22,310 nt of DNA, taken from Desulfohalobiaceae bacterium (GTDB lineage Bacteria; Desulfobacterota; Desulfovibrionia; Desulfovibrionales; Desulfothermaceae). Within the stretch, counting starts at the first letter, position 1, and each line of letters starts with the position of its first letter. The position numbers and the translations under genes were made by a program. The DNA is taken from contig JAIPER010000009.1 in assembly GCA_021737115.1 (NCBI GenBank), positions 1 to 22,310 on the forward strand. Reading direction: 5' to 3'. A model generated the notes under the pieces. It searched no databases, was not told the DNA's origin, and saw only the letters and a list, made by a program, of their open reading frames with translations. Below are positions 15,724 through 22,310 of this stretch, piece after piece.

Positions 15724-16766
15724 TGTCCCTCCGGTTTGGCGTTGACCAGTTCGATGATTTTTTCCGGTATGTGGGGCAGGGGCAGGATATTTTGGGCTCC
15801 CCCCAGGCTGATCGCCTCTTTGGGCATGCCGAAGACCACGCAGCTCTGTTCGTCCTGGGCTATGGTCCGGGCCTGGTTGTTGCGCAGGGTTAAAAGCCCC
15901 GCGGCTCCGTCCTTGCCCATTCCGGTCAGGATGACTCCGATGGCGTTTCGACCGGCTGCCCCGGCCACGGATTTGAAGAGGACCTCAACGCTGGGCCGAT
16001 GTCCGCAGACCAGCGGTCCTGATTTGGTCTGCACAAAAAAGCGGGCTCCGCTGCGTTTAAGCAGGAGATGGTAATTGCCTGGAGCGATGAGGGCGATACC
16101 CGGCATGACTGAGTCGTTATTTCTGGCTTCCCGGACTTCCAATTCACAGATCTGGTTCAGTCTCTGGGCCAGGGAAGCAGTAAACTGTTCGGGCATGTGC
16201 TGCACTATGACGATGCCGGGCGAGTCTCCCGGCATCTGCGTGAGCAGTTCCTGAATGGCCTGGGTGCCGCCTGTGGATGCGCCGATGGCGATGACGGTGT
16301 TCGTCATTCTGGACTGGGAGAGCTTGACCCCTGTCTGCAGGGTCGTCTCCTGTCTCTGTCTCCCTGTTTTACTGACCTTGGCCCAAGCTGCGGCCCGAAT
16401 TTTTTCGATCAGGGAAACGGACATGTCATTCACCGAGAGGGCCGAGCCGGGTTTGCACATGACCTCTACAGCCCCGGCGTTCATGGCTTCCAGGGCGAGT
16501 TCTCCTCCTTTGGAGGTCAGGGACGAGACGATGATCACCGGAAGCGGGTAGTGTTTCATCAGCTTTTTGAGAAAAGTCAGGCCGTCCATTCTGGGCATTT
16601 CTATATCCAAAAGGACGACATCCGGACGGAGCTGGACGATCTTGTCCCTGGCAACATACGGGTCGGGAGCCGTGCCGACGATTTGTATGTCGTCGGCCCG
16701 GTCCAGTTCCTTGGACAGGACCTGCCGGACAATGGCTGAATCATCGACAATGAGTACTTTAATCAT
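15720..16766 (-). CDS. cheB: Chemotaxis protein-glutamate methylesterase/deamidase CheB
   Basis: CheB removes methyl groups from chemoreceptors and deamidates them, resetting receptor sensitivity. The 348 residues comprise an N-terminal receiver domain (VDDSA; phosphorylated Asp 54 in LLDIEMPRMDG; conserved Lys in CKPG), a linker (about 120-155) and a C-terminal methylesterase domain. The catalytic triad is visible: S164 in GASTGGT, H190 in QHMPEQFT and D286 in TGMGKDGA. A GGAACG motif precedes the ATG. It overlaps the ComFB-like gene by 4 nt. Confidence 0.97.
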   Translation of the reverse strand: MIKVLIVDDSAIVRQVLSKELDRADDIQIVGTAPDPYVARDKIVQLRPDVVLLDIEMPRMDGLTFLKKLMKHYPLPVIIVSSLTSKGGELALEAMNAGAVEVMCKPGSALSVNDMSVSLIEKIRAAAWAKVSKTGRQRQETTLQTGVKLSQSRMTNTVIAIGASTGGTQAIQELLTQMPGDSPGIVIVQHMPEQFTASLAQRLNQICELEVREARNNDSVMPGIALIAPGNYHLLLKRSGARFFVQTKSGPLVCGHRPSVEVLFKSVAGAAGRNAIGVILTGMGKDGAAGLLTLRNNQARTIAQDEQSCVVFGMPKEAISLGGAQNILPLPHIPEKIIELVNAKPEGQ

Positions 16767-16813
16767 AATTTCGTTCCGGGCAAAAGGCCTGCAGAATCCC
16801 CAGGGCTCATGCC

Positions 16814-17278
16814 TTACGTTGTAAGGACCAGTCTGGCCAGCATCGGCGAATCATCCACTGAAAAAATATCATGTTTTCGGTCCATGAGGGACTGATCCCA
16901 TGTTTCTTTTGAAACAGGGCTGGTTTCCGGGATGGAGAGATCAAAAGTTTCTTCAGTGCCGAATTTTTCCGCCAGGAGATAGCCGCAGGATACGTTGAGC
17001 ACCTCTTTCAAGGCGTTTTCTCCGGCTCCCTCGGGGAGTTCTTCAATCTCGGTTCCCAGGATGTTTTCCGCCAGTTCGCTGCATAGTTCCAACGGAGCGA
17101 TGATTTCCAAAGATCCCGATTTGTCCTGACTCCTGAACTCAATTCCGGCCTTGATACAGTAGTCCCCCCCCTTGGCCTCAAGGTCTTCTTCCTGTTCCAC
17201 GAACATGAAGGCGAAGCCTTCGAATACCGAAGAAAAAACCTGTAACAGCAGTTCGTTATCGTCCTTGATCCTGTTCAT
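16814..17278 (-). CDS. CheX-like chemotaxis phosphatase
   Basis: A 154-residue protein resembling the CheC/CheX/FliY family, which dephosphorylates CheY-P. The key segment is GENALKEVLNVSCGYLLAEK, with the ExxN phosphatase signature at E92-N95. The preceding region (LEIIAPLELCSELAENILG) also fits CheX. It is encoded 44 nt after cheY, the expected substrate, and 47 nt before cheB, with a GAGG ribosome-binding motif 5 nt from its ATG. Family assignment is by motif and context, and the overall similarity is modest. Confidence 0.75.
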   Translation of the reverse strand: MNRIKDDNELLLQVFSSVFEGFAFMFVEQEEDLEAKGGDYCIKAGIEFRSQDKSGSLEIIAPLELCSELAENILGTEIEELPEGAGENALKEVLNVSCGYLLAEKFGTEETFDLSIPETSPVSKETWDQSLMDRKHDIFSVDDSPMLARLVLTT

Positions 17279-17322
17279 GACAACCTCGTTTCACAATTTT
17301 CGATTTCCAGCCGTCATCCTTT

Positions 17323-17697
17323 TCACACAAGCAGCTCTTTGACCACCCGGGTGAACTCTTCAGGGATGAAAGGTTTCTGAAGGTAAGCCCGGATACCCAT
17401 GGCCTTGAGGGCCTCGATCCTTTCCCGGCTGCGTTCGGTGGAGATGATGACCACCGGGATCGAGGCCAGGAGATCTTCTTTGACCATTTCCTCTATCAGT
17501 TCGACTCCATTCATTTCCGGCATGTTGATGTCGGCGAAGACTATGTCGATCCAGTTGTCCTCAAGCTGTTTCAAGGCCTGTTTGCCGTTTTCAGCATAGT
17601 GATAGCCACTGATGTCGAGGTCTGAAATATTCAGGGTCTTGGCGATCATTTTTCTAATAATCATTGAATCGTCAACAATTAATACATTATATCCCAT
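17323..17697 (-). CDS. cheY: CheY-like single-domain response regulator
   Basis: A 124-residue stand-alone receiver. It has the acidic pair in LIVDDSMIIRKM (D9, D10), the phosphorylatable D56 in FADINMPEMNG, the switch Thr in IISTERS (T87) and the conserved K108 in LQKPF. It has no output domain, as in CheY, and sits between HDOD and CheX-like genes in the chemotaxis cluster. It could signal to the flagellar motor or to another partner such as an HDOD protein. Confidence 0.93.
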   Translation of the reverse strand: MGYNVLIVDDSMIIRKMIAKTLNISDLDISGYHYAENGKQALKQLEDNWIDIVFADINMPEMNGVELIEEMVKEDLLASIPVVIISTERSRERIEALKAMGIRAYLQKPFIPEEFTRVVKELLV

Positions 17698-17740
17698 ATA
17701 CCATGCTCTATGAGTTAAAATTTATTCCTCTTGCAAGTCA

Positions 17741-18583
17741 CTAGGACAGGATCTTTTCCAGTTCCTGCATCTTGTCCAAGGTCTTGCTGGCGACGTATTC
17801 CAGGTGTTTCTTTTTCAGGCCCACGGCCTTGACCGTATGTGGGGAGACGTTGTGCTGCAGGCCATACTCCCCGGTACCGATGCCTTCGGACAGAGAAAGC
17901 ATATCAGCCAGGTGAATCAGAAATATGAGATCCTGATACTGAGTCGACTGCTCCGGTTGGTGGTGTCCCTGAACTCCGGCCACGATTTCAGGGGTCAATT
18001 GCCACTTGGCCAAAATCATGCCTCCGGCCCGGGCATGATCAAGGCCGAGGATGTCCTGTTCTATCTGCTCAAAGGATGCTTCCGGGGCGTCCACGGCCTG
18101 GTTGAACCGGAGCCGCTCCGTCTGGATGAACGGGTCCAGCAGCAGGAGGCCGAGGTCGTGCAGGAGTCCTACGGTGAAGATCATTTCCACCTGTTTCATG
18201 TTCAGGAGATTGGCCAGTTCCTGGGCCGCTACGGCTGTCCAGATGGAATGCCGGAGAAGGTCTTTGGCCTGGAGTCCGTAACCGGGTAGACTCACCTTCA
18301 GTCTGGAAGAGACTGTCAGGGAGAGGACCAGTTCAAGGATCTTCTCGGTTCCCAGGCGGGCCAGGGCTGTCTGGAGGGAGCTGACTTTCCCGGCGGCACC
18401 GAAATGAACGGAGTTGGCAAGCTTGAGGATGTTGGCCGTCAAGCCGGGATCGTACTGGACCAGCTCCTTGATAATAGTGAAATCGACCTGCGGATCATGA
18501 AGATACCCCAAAAGTTGCTGGCTCAGGGGCGGCATCTCTGGAAAACGGTCGATGTGGTCTTCGATTTGCTTAAGGTACGTCAT
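17741..18583 (-). CDS. HDOD domain protein (280 aa)
   Basis: The third HDOD protein in the window and the one embedded among the che genes. The domain shows RFPEMPPLSQQLLGYL, DPGLTANILKLANSVHFG, VGLLHDLGLLLLDP (H142, D143), LDHARAGGMILAKWQL and QGHHQPEQ. There are no additional domains. Its start lies within the end of cheD (14-nt overlap), so translation is probably coupled to cheD. cheY follows after 43 nt. A role in chemotaxis or motility signalling is inferred from context only. Confidence 0.93.
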   Translation of the reverse strand: MTYLKQIEDHIDRFPEMPPLSQQLLGYLHDPQVDFTIIKELVQYDPGLTANILKLANSVHFGAAGKVSSLQTALARLGTEKILELVLSLTVSSRLKVSLPGYGLQAKDLLRHSIWTAVAAQELANLLNMKQVEMIFTVGLLHDLGLLLLDPFIQTERLRFNQAVDAPEASFEQIEQDILGLDHARAGGMILAKWQLTPEIVAGVQGHHQPEQSTQYQDLIFLIHLADMLSLSEGIGTGEYGLQHNVSPHTVKAVGLKKKHLEYVASKTLDKMQELEKILS

Positions 18584-19058
18584 AATGCACCAGTTTCCCT
18601 CCTGATTTAATAGAGAACCGTCCGTTTGCGATGGCCAGGCTGATGGTCCGGGATTTGTTGCCGCCGATTTCCTGGGTCTGCATGAGAAGTCCGTTTTTCC
18701 AGAGAACCTTGCGGAGCACGGTGAAATTTCTTTCCCCGATCTTGAATACCCCCTGGCTGTCCAGTACCTGGGCCCCTCCGGCCACGTTGACTACTGCCCT
18801 TGATTTGCGCAGTCCGGATTCATAGAGCCTGCTGAGCATGAGCTGCAGACCGGTGTCCACAAACATGGAGGGACGCAATTTTGCCTTTTCTTTATCCACT
18901 TTGGATGAAGGCAGCATGCAGTGGATCATGCCCCCCAGGCGAAGGACCGGATCGTAGATGGTCACCCCCAGGCATGAACCCAGGGAGTACGTGATCAGAG
19001 TGTCGCCGGGGTTGTTTGAAATCTGCATGTCGGCGATGTCTACTACGAGCAGTGTCAT
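18570..19058 (-). CDS. cheD: Chemoreceptor glutamine deamidase CheD
   Basis: CheD deamidates glutamines on methyl-accepting chemotaxis proteins, and in Bacillus/Thermotoga-type systems it also interacts with CheC. The 162-residue protein has catalytic C29 in LGSCLGV, H46 in GGMIHCMLP and the conserved Thr in SRTISLAI. AAGGA lies 7 nt before the ATG, 14 nt after the cheR stop. The combination of CheD with CheC-family CheX is characteristic of non-enteric chemotaxis pathways. Confidence 0.95.
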   Translation of the reverse strand: MTLLVVDIADMQISNNPGDTLITYSLGSCLGVTIYDPVLRLGGMIHCMLPSSKVDKEKAKLRPSMFVDTGLQLMLSRLYESGLRKSRAVVNVAGGAQVLDSQGVFKIGERNFTVLRKVLWKNGLLMQTQEIGGNKSRTISLAIANGRFSIKSGGKLVHYDVP

Positions 19059-19072
19059 GAATGCGTCCTTGA

Positions 19073-19891
19073 TTATCTTTTTTTGTAAACCGAAGGTCTG
19101 ACCGATTTGAATTGGCTCATGAGTCCGGAGAGACTCTCGGCATGGCCGACCATCAGGTATCCTCCGGGCTTGAGCAGCCGGTGCATTTCATCCAGGAGGC
19201 GCTGTCTGACTTCATTATCGAAATAGATCATCACGTTTCTGCAGAAAATCACATCCAGGGGGCCTTTCATGGGAAATGGTGGGGCGGACAGGTTGAGCCA
19301 GGTGAATTGGATCATCTCTTTGATCTGTTTCTGAACTCGGTAGACCTTGGCCCCCTTGTTCCGGACAAGGGAAAAATGTTTGTCGATCAGCTTCCTGGAA
19401 ACCGTTTCCAGCTTCTTGGCCTCGTATTCTCCTTTTCTGGCAGTCTCCAGGACCGTGTTGGAGATATCCGTGGCCAGAATCCTGGCATCCCGCAGGGAAG
19501 GCAGGGTCTCGGCCAGGGTCAGGGCGAGGCTGTAAGGTTCTTCCCCTGTAGAGGAGGCTGCGCACCAGAGGCGAAAGCGGGTCTGCCCCTCGTTGACCCA
19601 ATCCTGGAGAATGGAGGTCAGGGTTTCGAAGTGCTTCGGCTCGCGGTAAAAGTAGGTGACATTCGTGGAAATCGCATCCAGAAGCTGGATGAGTTCCCGC
19701 TTGCTGTGATCGTTCTGGACGAATTGGTAGTAGTCGTCAAACTCGTCGATCTTGAGAAGGCGCATCCGTTTGCCCAGGCGGGCCGAGACCAGGGACTGCT
19801 TGTGCTCAGCCAGATAGATGCCGGCTTCCTGGTAAATAAGATCGGCGAATTGTTTGAATGTCTTTTCGTTCAAGACGTTGTATCTGTTCAT
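19073..19891 (-). CDS. cheR: Chemotaxis protein methyltransferase CheR
   Basis: CheR uses S-adenosylmethionine to methylate receptor glutamates. The 272-residue protein has the N-terminal helical domain and the linker motif STNVTYFYREPKHF (residues 75-88). The SAM-binding WCAASSTGEEPYSLAL (109-124), FCRNVMIYF and KPGGYLMVGHAESL are also present. The start at ATG 19891 (MNRYNVLNEK) was chosen because the longer reading frame reaches back to 19999 through a palindromic element and would add about 36 unconserved residues. No strong ribosome-binding site is visible before either start. The gene lies 150 bp after the MCP stop, separated by the palindrome. Confidence 0.93.
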   Translation of the reverse strand: MNRYNVLNEKTFKQFADLIYQEAGIYLAEHKQSLVSARLGKRMRLLKIDEFDDYYQFVQNDHSKRELIQLLDAISTNVTYFYREPKHFETLTSILQDWVNEGQTRFRLWCAASSTGEEPYSLALTLAETLPSLRDARILATDISNTVLETARKGEYEAKKLETVSRKLIDKHFSLVRNKGAKVYRVQKQIKEMIQFTWLNLSAPPFPMKGPLDVIFCRNVMIYFDNEVRQRLLDEMHRLLKPGGYLMVGHAESLSGLMSQFKSVRPSVYKKR

Positions 19892-19991
19892 GATAATGTC
19901 TTCGTCAAACTGCGAGACTCCACAAGTCTCGCTCGTCAAGGTTCTGGGTTTCGGTTGAGCCGTGTGGCTTGTTAAAAATATAATCACCCAT

Positions 19992-20042
19992 ATATCCATT
20001 TTAGCCTGAAGATCCTCAGGATCTTCAGGCTAAAATGGATAT
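19992..20042. terminator. 51-nt near-perfect palindrome between MCP and cheR
   Basis: Perfect 25-bp arms (core AGCCTGAAGATCCT and its reverse complement) are separated by a single base at 20017. The palindrome begins at the last base of the MCP stop codon and extends toward cheR. RNA of either strand would form a very stable hairpin. On the - strand a T-rich stretch follows only after about 15 nt, so it is not a standard intrinsic terminator. It may attenuate transcription between MCP and cheR or protect the MCP transcript. Confidence 0.75.
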
Positions 20043-22009
20043 CAGAAGTTCTTGAAATCGTCTTCATCCAGAGGAATCACTTCTTCGGGCTTTTTTTGAC
20101 TGGATGGTTGCCCGGTTTTGGCTTTATGATGCGTCTTTGAAGGTGAGCCTGGGTGCTGTCCGGTCTTGTTCTTTCCAGGAGTCCTGGGAGCGCTTGGTGG
20201 AGCGTTTCGATTCAGGGCGGAACCGGCAGCAGTCTTTTGTTCCAAACGGGCTGTACGTCCCGGTTTGGAACCATTCCCCTGGACCGCTTCCTTGTTCCCG
20301 TTGACCAGCTTTCGCATCCGGATCACGATCTCCTCGAGTTCACCGGCCTGGGCCGTGAGTTCCTCGGCTGCGGCCGCGGTCTCCTCAGAGTTGGAGGCGT
20401 TTTGCTGGACCACCTTGTCCATCTCGGCGACCCCGGAATTCAGCTGTTCAATGCCCTGGGCCTGTTCCCTGGAGGCTGAGGCCACTTCATCAGTCATGGC
20501 CATGACTTTTTGAGCGATCTCCGTGTTCTTGCCCAGGGCCTCGGCGATTTCCCTGTAGACCGCGGAGGTCTCCTGGATTTTGTTCTGGGAGTTCTCGATG
20601 AGCTCCTGCGTGTTCTTGGCGGCTTCGGCACTGCGGCCGGCCAGGTTGCGGACCTCTTCAGCCACCACGGCAAAGCCTTTGCCGGCCTCACCTGCCCGGG
20701 CCGCTTCCACGGCCGCGTTCAGGGCCAGGAGGTTGGTCTGGAAGGCGATGTCGTCGATGGTCTTGATGATCTTGGCGCTCTCGTCACTCAGTTGGACATT
20801 TTCCTGGAGGTTCTTCTCCATGACTTCCATTTTCTGATCGATGAGCTGAAAACTGGGTGCGGCCTGATTCTTCATCATGTCGTCGATGGATTGGCTGTTT
20901 TCCGTATTCATCTTGGTCTGAGAGGCGATTTCTTCCAGGGAGGCCGAGGTCTCTTCAAGGCTGGAGGCCTGCTGGCTGGCCCCGGAAGCCAGGGACTGAC
21001 TGGAGGAGGACACCTGTGAGGAAGCCGAGGCTACCTGCTCGGAATTGCGGCTCAGGTTCTTGATCATGGCCAGGAGGGGGTTGGCAATGGAACCTGCCAG
21101 GAAGTAGATCACGATAAGGCTCAGGAGGATGACGGTCCCGGCCAGGCCGAGGTTGACATAGGTCAGCTCCCGAACCGGCTGCATGAGTTCATCCCGGCTG
21201 GCTGAAACCGCGATGGTCCAGCCGGTGACCTCTTCCTGCTCAAAGCTGACTATTTTTTTCAAGCCCTTATAGGTATAGGTCATCAAACCATTCTCCCGGG
21301 CCAGCATCTTCTGCCCGAACTCAAAATCCTTTATGTTTAAATTCAGGATATTGTCCTTGTTCTGATGGGCCAGAACCAGGCCCTGTTCATTGTAGACATA
21401 GGCGTAGCCCTTGGTTCCGACCTTGATGGGGTCGATGAACTTGGAATTGAAGGCATTCACCTTGACTACGGCCAGTAGGACTCCCTTGATCAGGTCTTCA
21501 GCTTTTACCGGGGCGGAGATAACAAAGACCGGTTTGCCGGTGCCCTTGCTTTTGATGACTTCAGAAACAATGGTTTCACCTTGCATGGATTTTTTAAAGT
21601 AATCACGGTCGTTGACGCTTATTTTTCCGACAAGGTCTTGATTGGAGGCGGCTATGAGGTTTCCGGTAGAATCGGCCAGATTGATGTCTTCATAGTAGCC
21701 ATAGGCCTCTTTGAGGCCGGCCAGTCGTTTTGAGGCAGTTTTCCTGGCCGCCTTGCCCAGGATGCCTTCCTTGGTGGCCTTTTGGTAGACCTCTTGTTGA
21801 CTCCAGGTGCTGACGTCCATTGTGCGATCCGAGATCCAGGTGGAGAGGATCTTGACGGTCGAAGCACTTTTTTGCTCCAGCTCGTCTTTTATTTCCTTTT
21901 CCAGGGTGGCTTTGGATTGATAATAGGATACAGCGGTTGAGATGCCCATGCCCAGAATGATCAACAGAAGAACCGGCATGAGTATTTTGTTTTTGAGGCT
22001 TAGTTTCAT
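20042..22009 (-). CDS. Methyl-accepting chemotaxis protein with dCache sensor domain
   Basis: A 655-residue inner-membrane chemoreceptor. It has a first transmembrane helix at about 9-30 and a periplasmic double-Cache-like sensor at about 35-275 (VNDRDYFKKSMQGE, GYAYVYNEQGLVLAHQN, TGWTIAVSAS). The second transmembrane helix is at about 284-306. The HAMP region is reduced to a few residues (ANPLLAMIKNLS), and the signalling coiled coil starts at about 320. The conserved hairpin tip lies at about 417-460 (IAFQTNLLALNAAVEAARAG). A Pro/Ser/Lys-rich linker (about 575-640) leads to the terminal pentapeptide DFKNF, which fits the aromatic-x-x-aromatic CheR/CheB tether. The start at ATG 22009 is preferred over an upstream TTG because GGGAG lies 7 nt before it. 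The ligand is not predictable from the sequence. Confidence 0.95.
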   Translation of the reverse strand: MKLSLKNKILMPVLLLIILGMGISTAVSYYQSKATLEKEIKDELEQKSASTVKILSTWISDRTMDVSTWSQQEVYQKATKEGILGKAARKTASKRLAGLKEAYGYYEDINLADSTGNLIAASNQDLVGKISVNDRDYFKKSMQGETIVSEVIKSKGTGKPVFVISAPVKAEDLIKGVLLAVVKVNAFNSKFIDPIKVGTKGYAYVYNEQGLVLAHQNKDNILNLNIKDFEFGQKMLARENGLMTYTYKGLKKIVSFEQEEVTGWTIAVSASRDELMQPVRELTYVNLGLAGTVILLSLIVIYFLAGSIANPLLAMIKNLSRNSEQVASASSQVSSSSQSLASGASQQASSLEETSASLEEIASQTKMNTENSQSIDDMMKNQAAPSFQLIDQKMEVMEKNLQENVQLSDESAKIIKTIDDIAFQTNLLALNAAVEAARAGEAGKGFAVVAEEVRNLAGRSAEAAKNTQELIENSQNKIQETSAVYREIAEALGKNTEIAQKVMAMTDEVASASREQAQGIEQLNSGVAEMDKVVQQNASNSEETAAAAEELTAQAGELEEIVIRMRKLVNGNKEAVQGNGSKPGRTARLEQKTAAGSALNRNAPPSAPRTPGKNKTGQHPGSPSKTHHKAKTGQPSSQKKPEEVIPLDEDDFKNF

Positions 22010-22016
22010 ATTCGGG

Positions 22017-22021
22017 CTCCC
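22017..22021 (-). promoter_or_regulatory. Ribosome-binding site deciding the MCP start
   Basis: GGGAG on the - strand lies 7 nt upstream of ATG 22009. The alternative in-frame TTG at 22027 would place the motif inside the gene and add six unconserved residues. Confidence 0.65.
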
Positions 22022-22050
22022 ATTCAAGTTTAGGTGACTGTATCAGAATT

Positions 22051-22078
22051 CAGCCTGCGGTTACAGGACCGCAGGCTG
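22051..22078 (-). terminator. Hairpin after the Cache-domain gene
   Basis: Perfect 10-bp GC-rich arms (CAGCCTGCGG and CCGCAGGCTG) flank an 8-nt loop, 7 nt after the stop of the Cache-domain gene. The - strand sequence after it (AATTCTGATA) has no clear T-tract. It may be a weak terminator or a 3'-stabilising stem that separates the Cache gene from the MCP gene. Confidence 0.6.
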
Positions 22079-22085
22079 TTTCTGG

Positions 22086-22310
22086 TTACTTCATGGTTTC
22101 GTTCAATTCTTCTATGGTCATGGAATCGTTATAGATGCCGGCCGAAACCTGGTACGGACGGTTCGGGACCTGGATGGTGAAGGATATCTTGCGAAAAACC
22201 TCCTCTTCCGGCTCCCCGGGTTTGGGCCAGAAGTAAGCGGTCCAACCACCCTGGGGGTTTTTGGCTGCCTGACAGAACCCCTGGAAGAAATAGTTGCCTT
22301 CCTTGTCCTG
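22086..22310 (-). CDS. Cache-domain sensor protein (5' partial)
   Basis: Seventy-four codons plus a stop are open from the window edge. The protein end contains GNYFFQGFCQAAKNPQGGWT, AYFWPKPGE, RKISFTIQVPNRPYQVSAGI and YNDSMTIEEL. The W-P-K-P-G, K-I-S-F and V-x-A-G-I-Y run is typical of the C-terminal part of single Cache (sCache_2-type) extracytoplasmic sensor domains, including stand-alone periplasmic ones. No transmembrane or output domain follows the Cache segment, so the protein ends with it. The N-terminus lies beyond the window. It may supply ligand sensing for the neighbouring MCP, but that is inference. Confidence 0.7.
   Translation of the reverse strand, partial: QDKEGNYFFQGFCQAAKNPQGGWTAYFWPKPGEPEEEVFRKISFTIQVPNRPYQVSAGIYNDSMTIEELNETMK

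Noticed and set aside
16814..16870. C-terminus of the CheX-like protein (IFSVDDSPMLARLVL) resembles the start of a receiver domain, suggesting a truncated CheX-receiver fusion
   Set aside because: No receiver continuation is found before cheB in the bases that follow. The segment can equally be the last beta strand of the CheX fold, so there is no sign of a broken fusion.
19892..19999. Extended N-terminus of CheR starting at 19999
   Set aside because: It would be translated from the palindrome and has no conservation with CheR. MNRYNVLNEK at 19891 fits the family N-terminus.
1..22310. CRISPR arrays, tRNA/rRNA genes, transposases or prophage genes
   Set aside because: None were seen on either strand. 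The repeats present are short inverted or dispersed units without spacers or associated enzymes.

Overview
The window is chromosomal DNA from a Gram-negative bacterium. The best guess is a sulfate-reducer-like deltaproteobacterium (Desulfovibrionales type). This rests on the housekeeping gene order, a futalosine-pathway-type UbiA prenyltransferase, the abundance of HDOD, CheX and ComFB-like signalling proteins, and the AT-rich dispersed repeats. The genus is not determined.

Left half (1-10252, all + strand) is a housekeeping block. It holds the end of the F1Fo ATP synthase operon (atpG partial, atpD, atpC), closed by a clear intrinsic terminator. A 513-bp gap follows, filled mostly by a long imperfect inverted repeat. 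Next come glmU (UDP-GlcNAc synthesis), a small coiled-coil ZapB-like protein and zapA (cell division). A well-supported 6S RNA follows, then rny (RNase Y), ymdB (metallophosphoesterase), tyrS and a UbiA/MqnP-type prenyltransferase for menaquinone synthesis. A short repeat family flanks the prenyltransferase. One copy ends directly at its start codon. Another forms the last codons of the convergent gene, and a REP-like palindrome lies between the two genes.

Right half (10415-22310, all - strand) is a signalling block. In transcription order it reads: Cache-domain protein (partial), methyl-accepting chemotaxis protein (MCP), cheR, cheD, HDOD protein, cheY, cheX, cheB, ComFB-like protein, HDOD protein, J-domain-tailed protein, HDOD protein, GGDEF/EAL protein. 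Overlaps (cheD/HDOD 14 nt, cheB/comFB 4 nt, HDOD/GGDEF-EAL 17 nt) and short gaps suggest one or a few operons. A 51-nt near-perfect palindrome separates the MCP from cheR.

This block combines a complete adaptation set (CheR, CheB, CheD), a CheY with a CheX-type phosphatase, and a receptor carrying a probable CheR/CheB tether at its C-terminus. It also carries a c-di-GMP enzyme, a ComFB-like putative c-di-nucleotide receptor and three HDOD scaffolds. No cheA or cheW is present in the window. If anything here is under-described, it is this mixed chemosensory/c-di-GMP/HDOD cluster with its J-domain protein. The rest is conventional.
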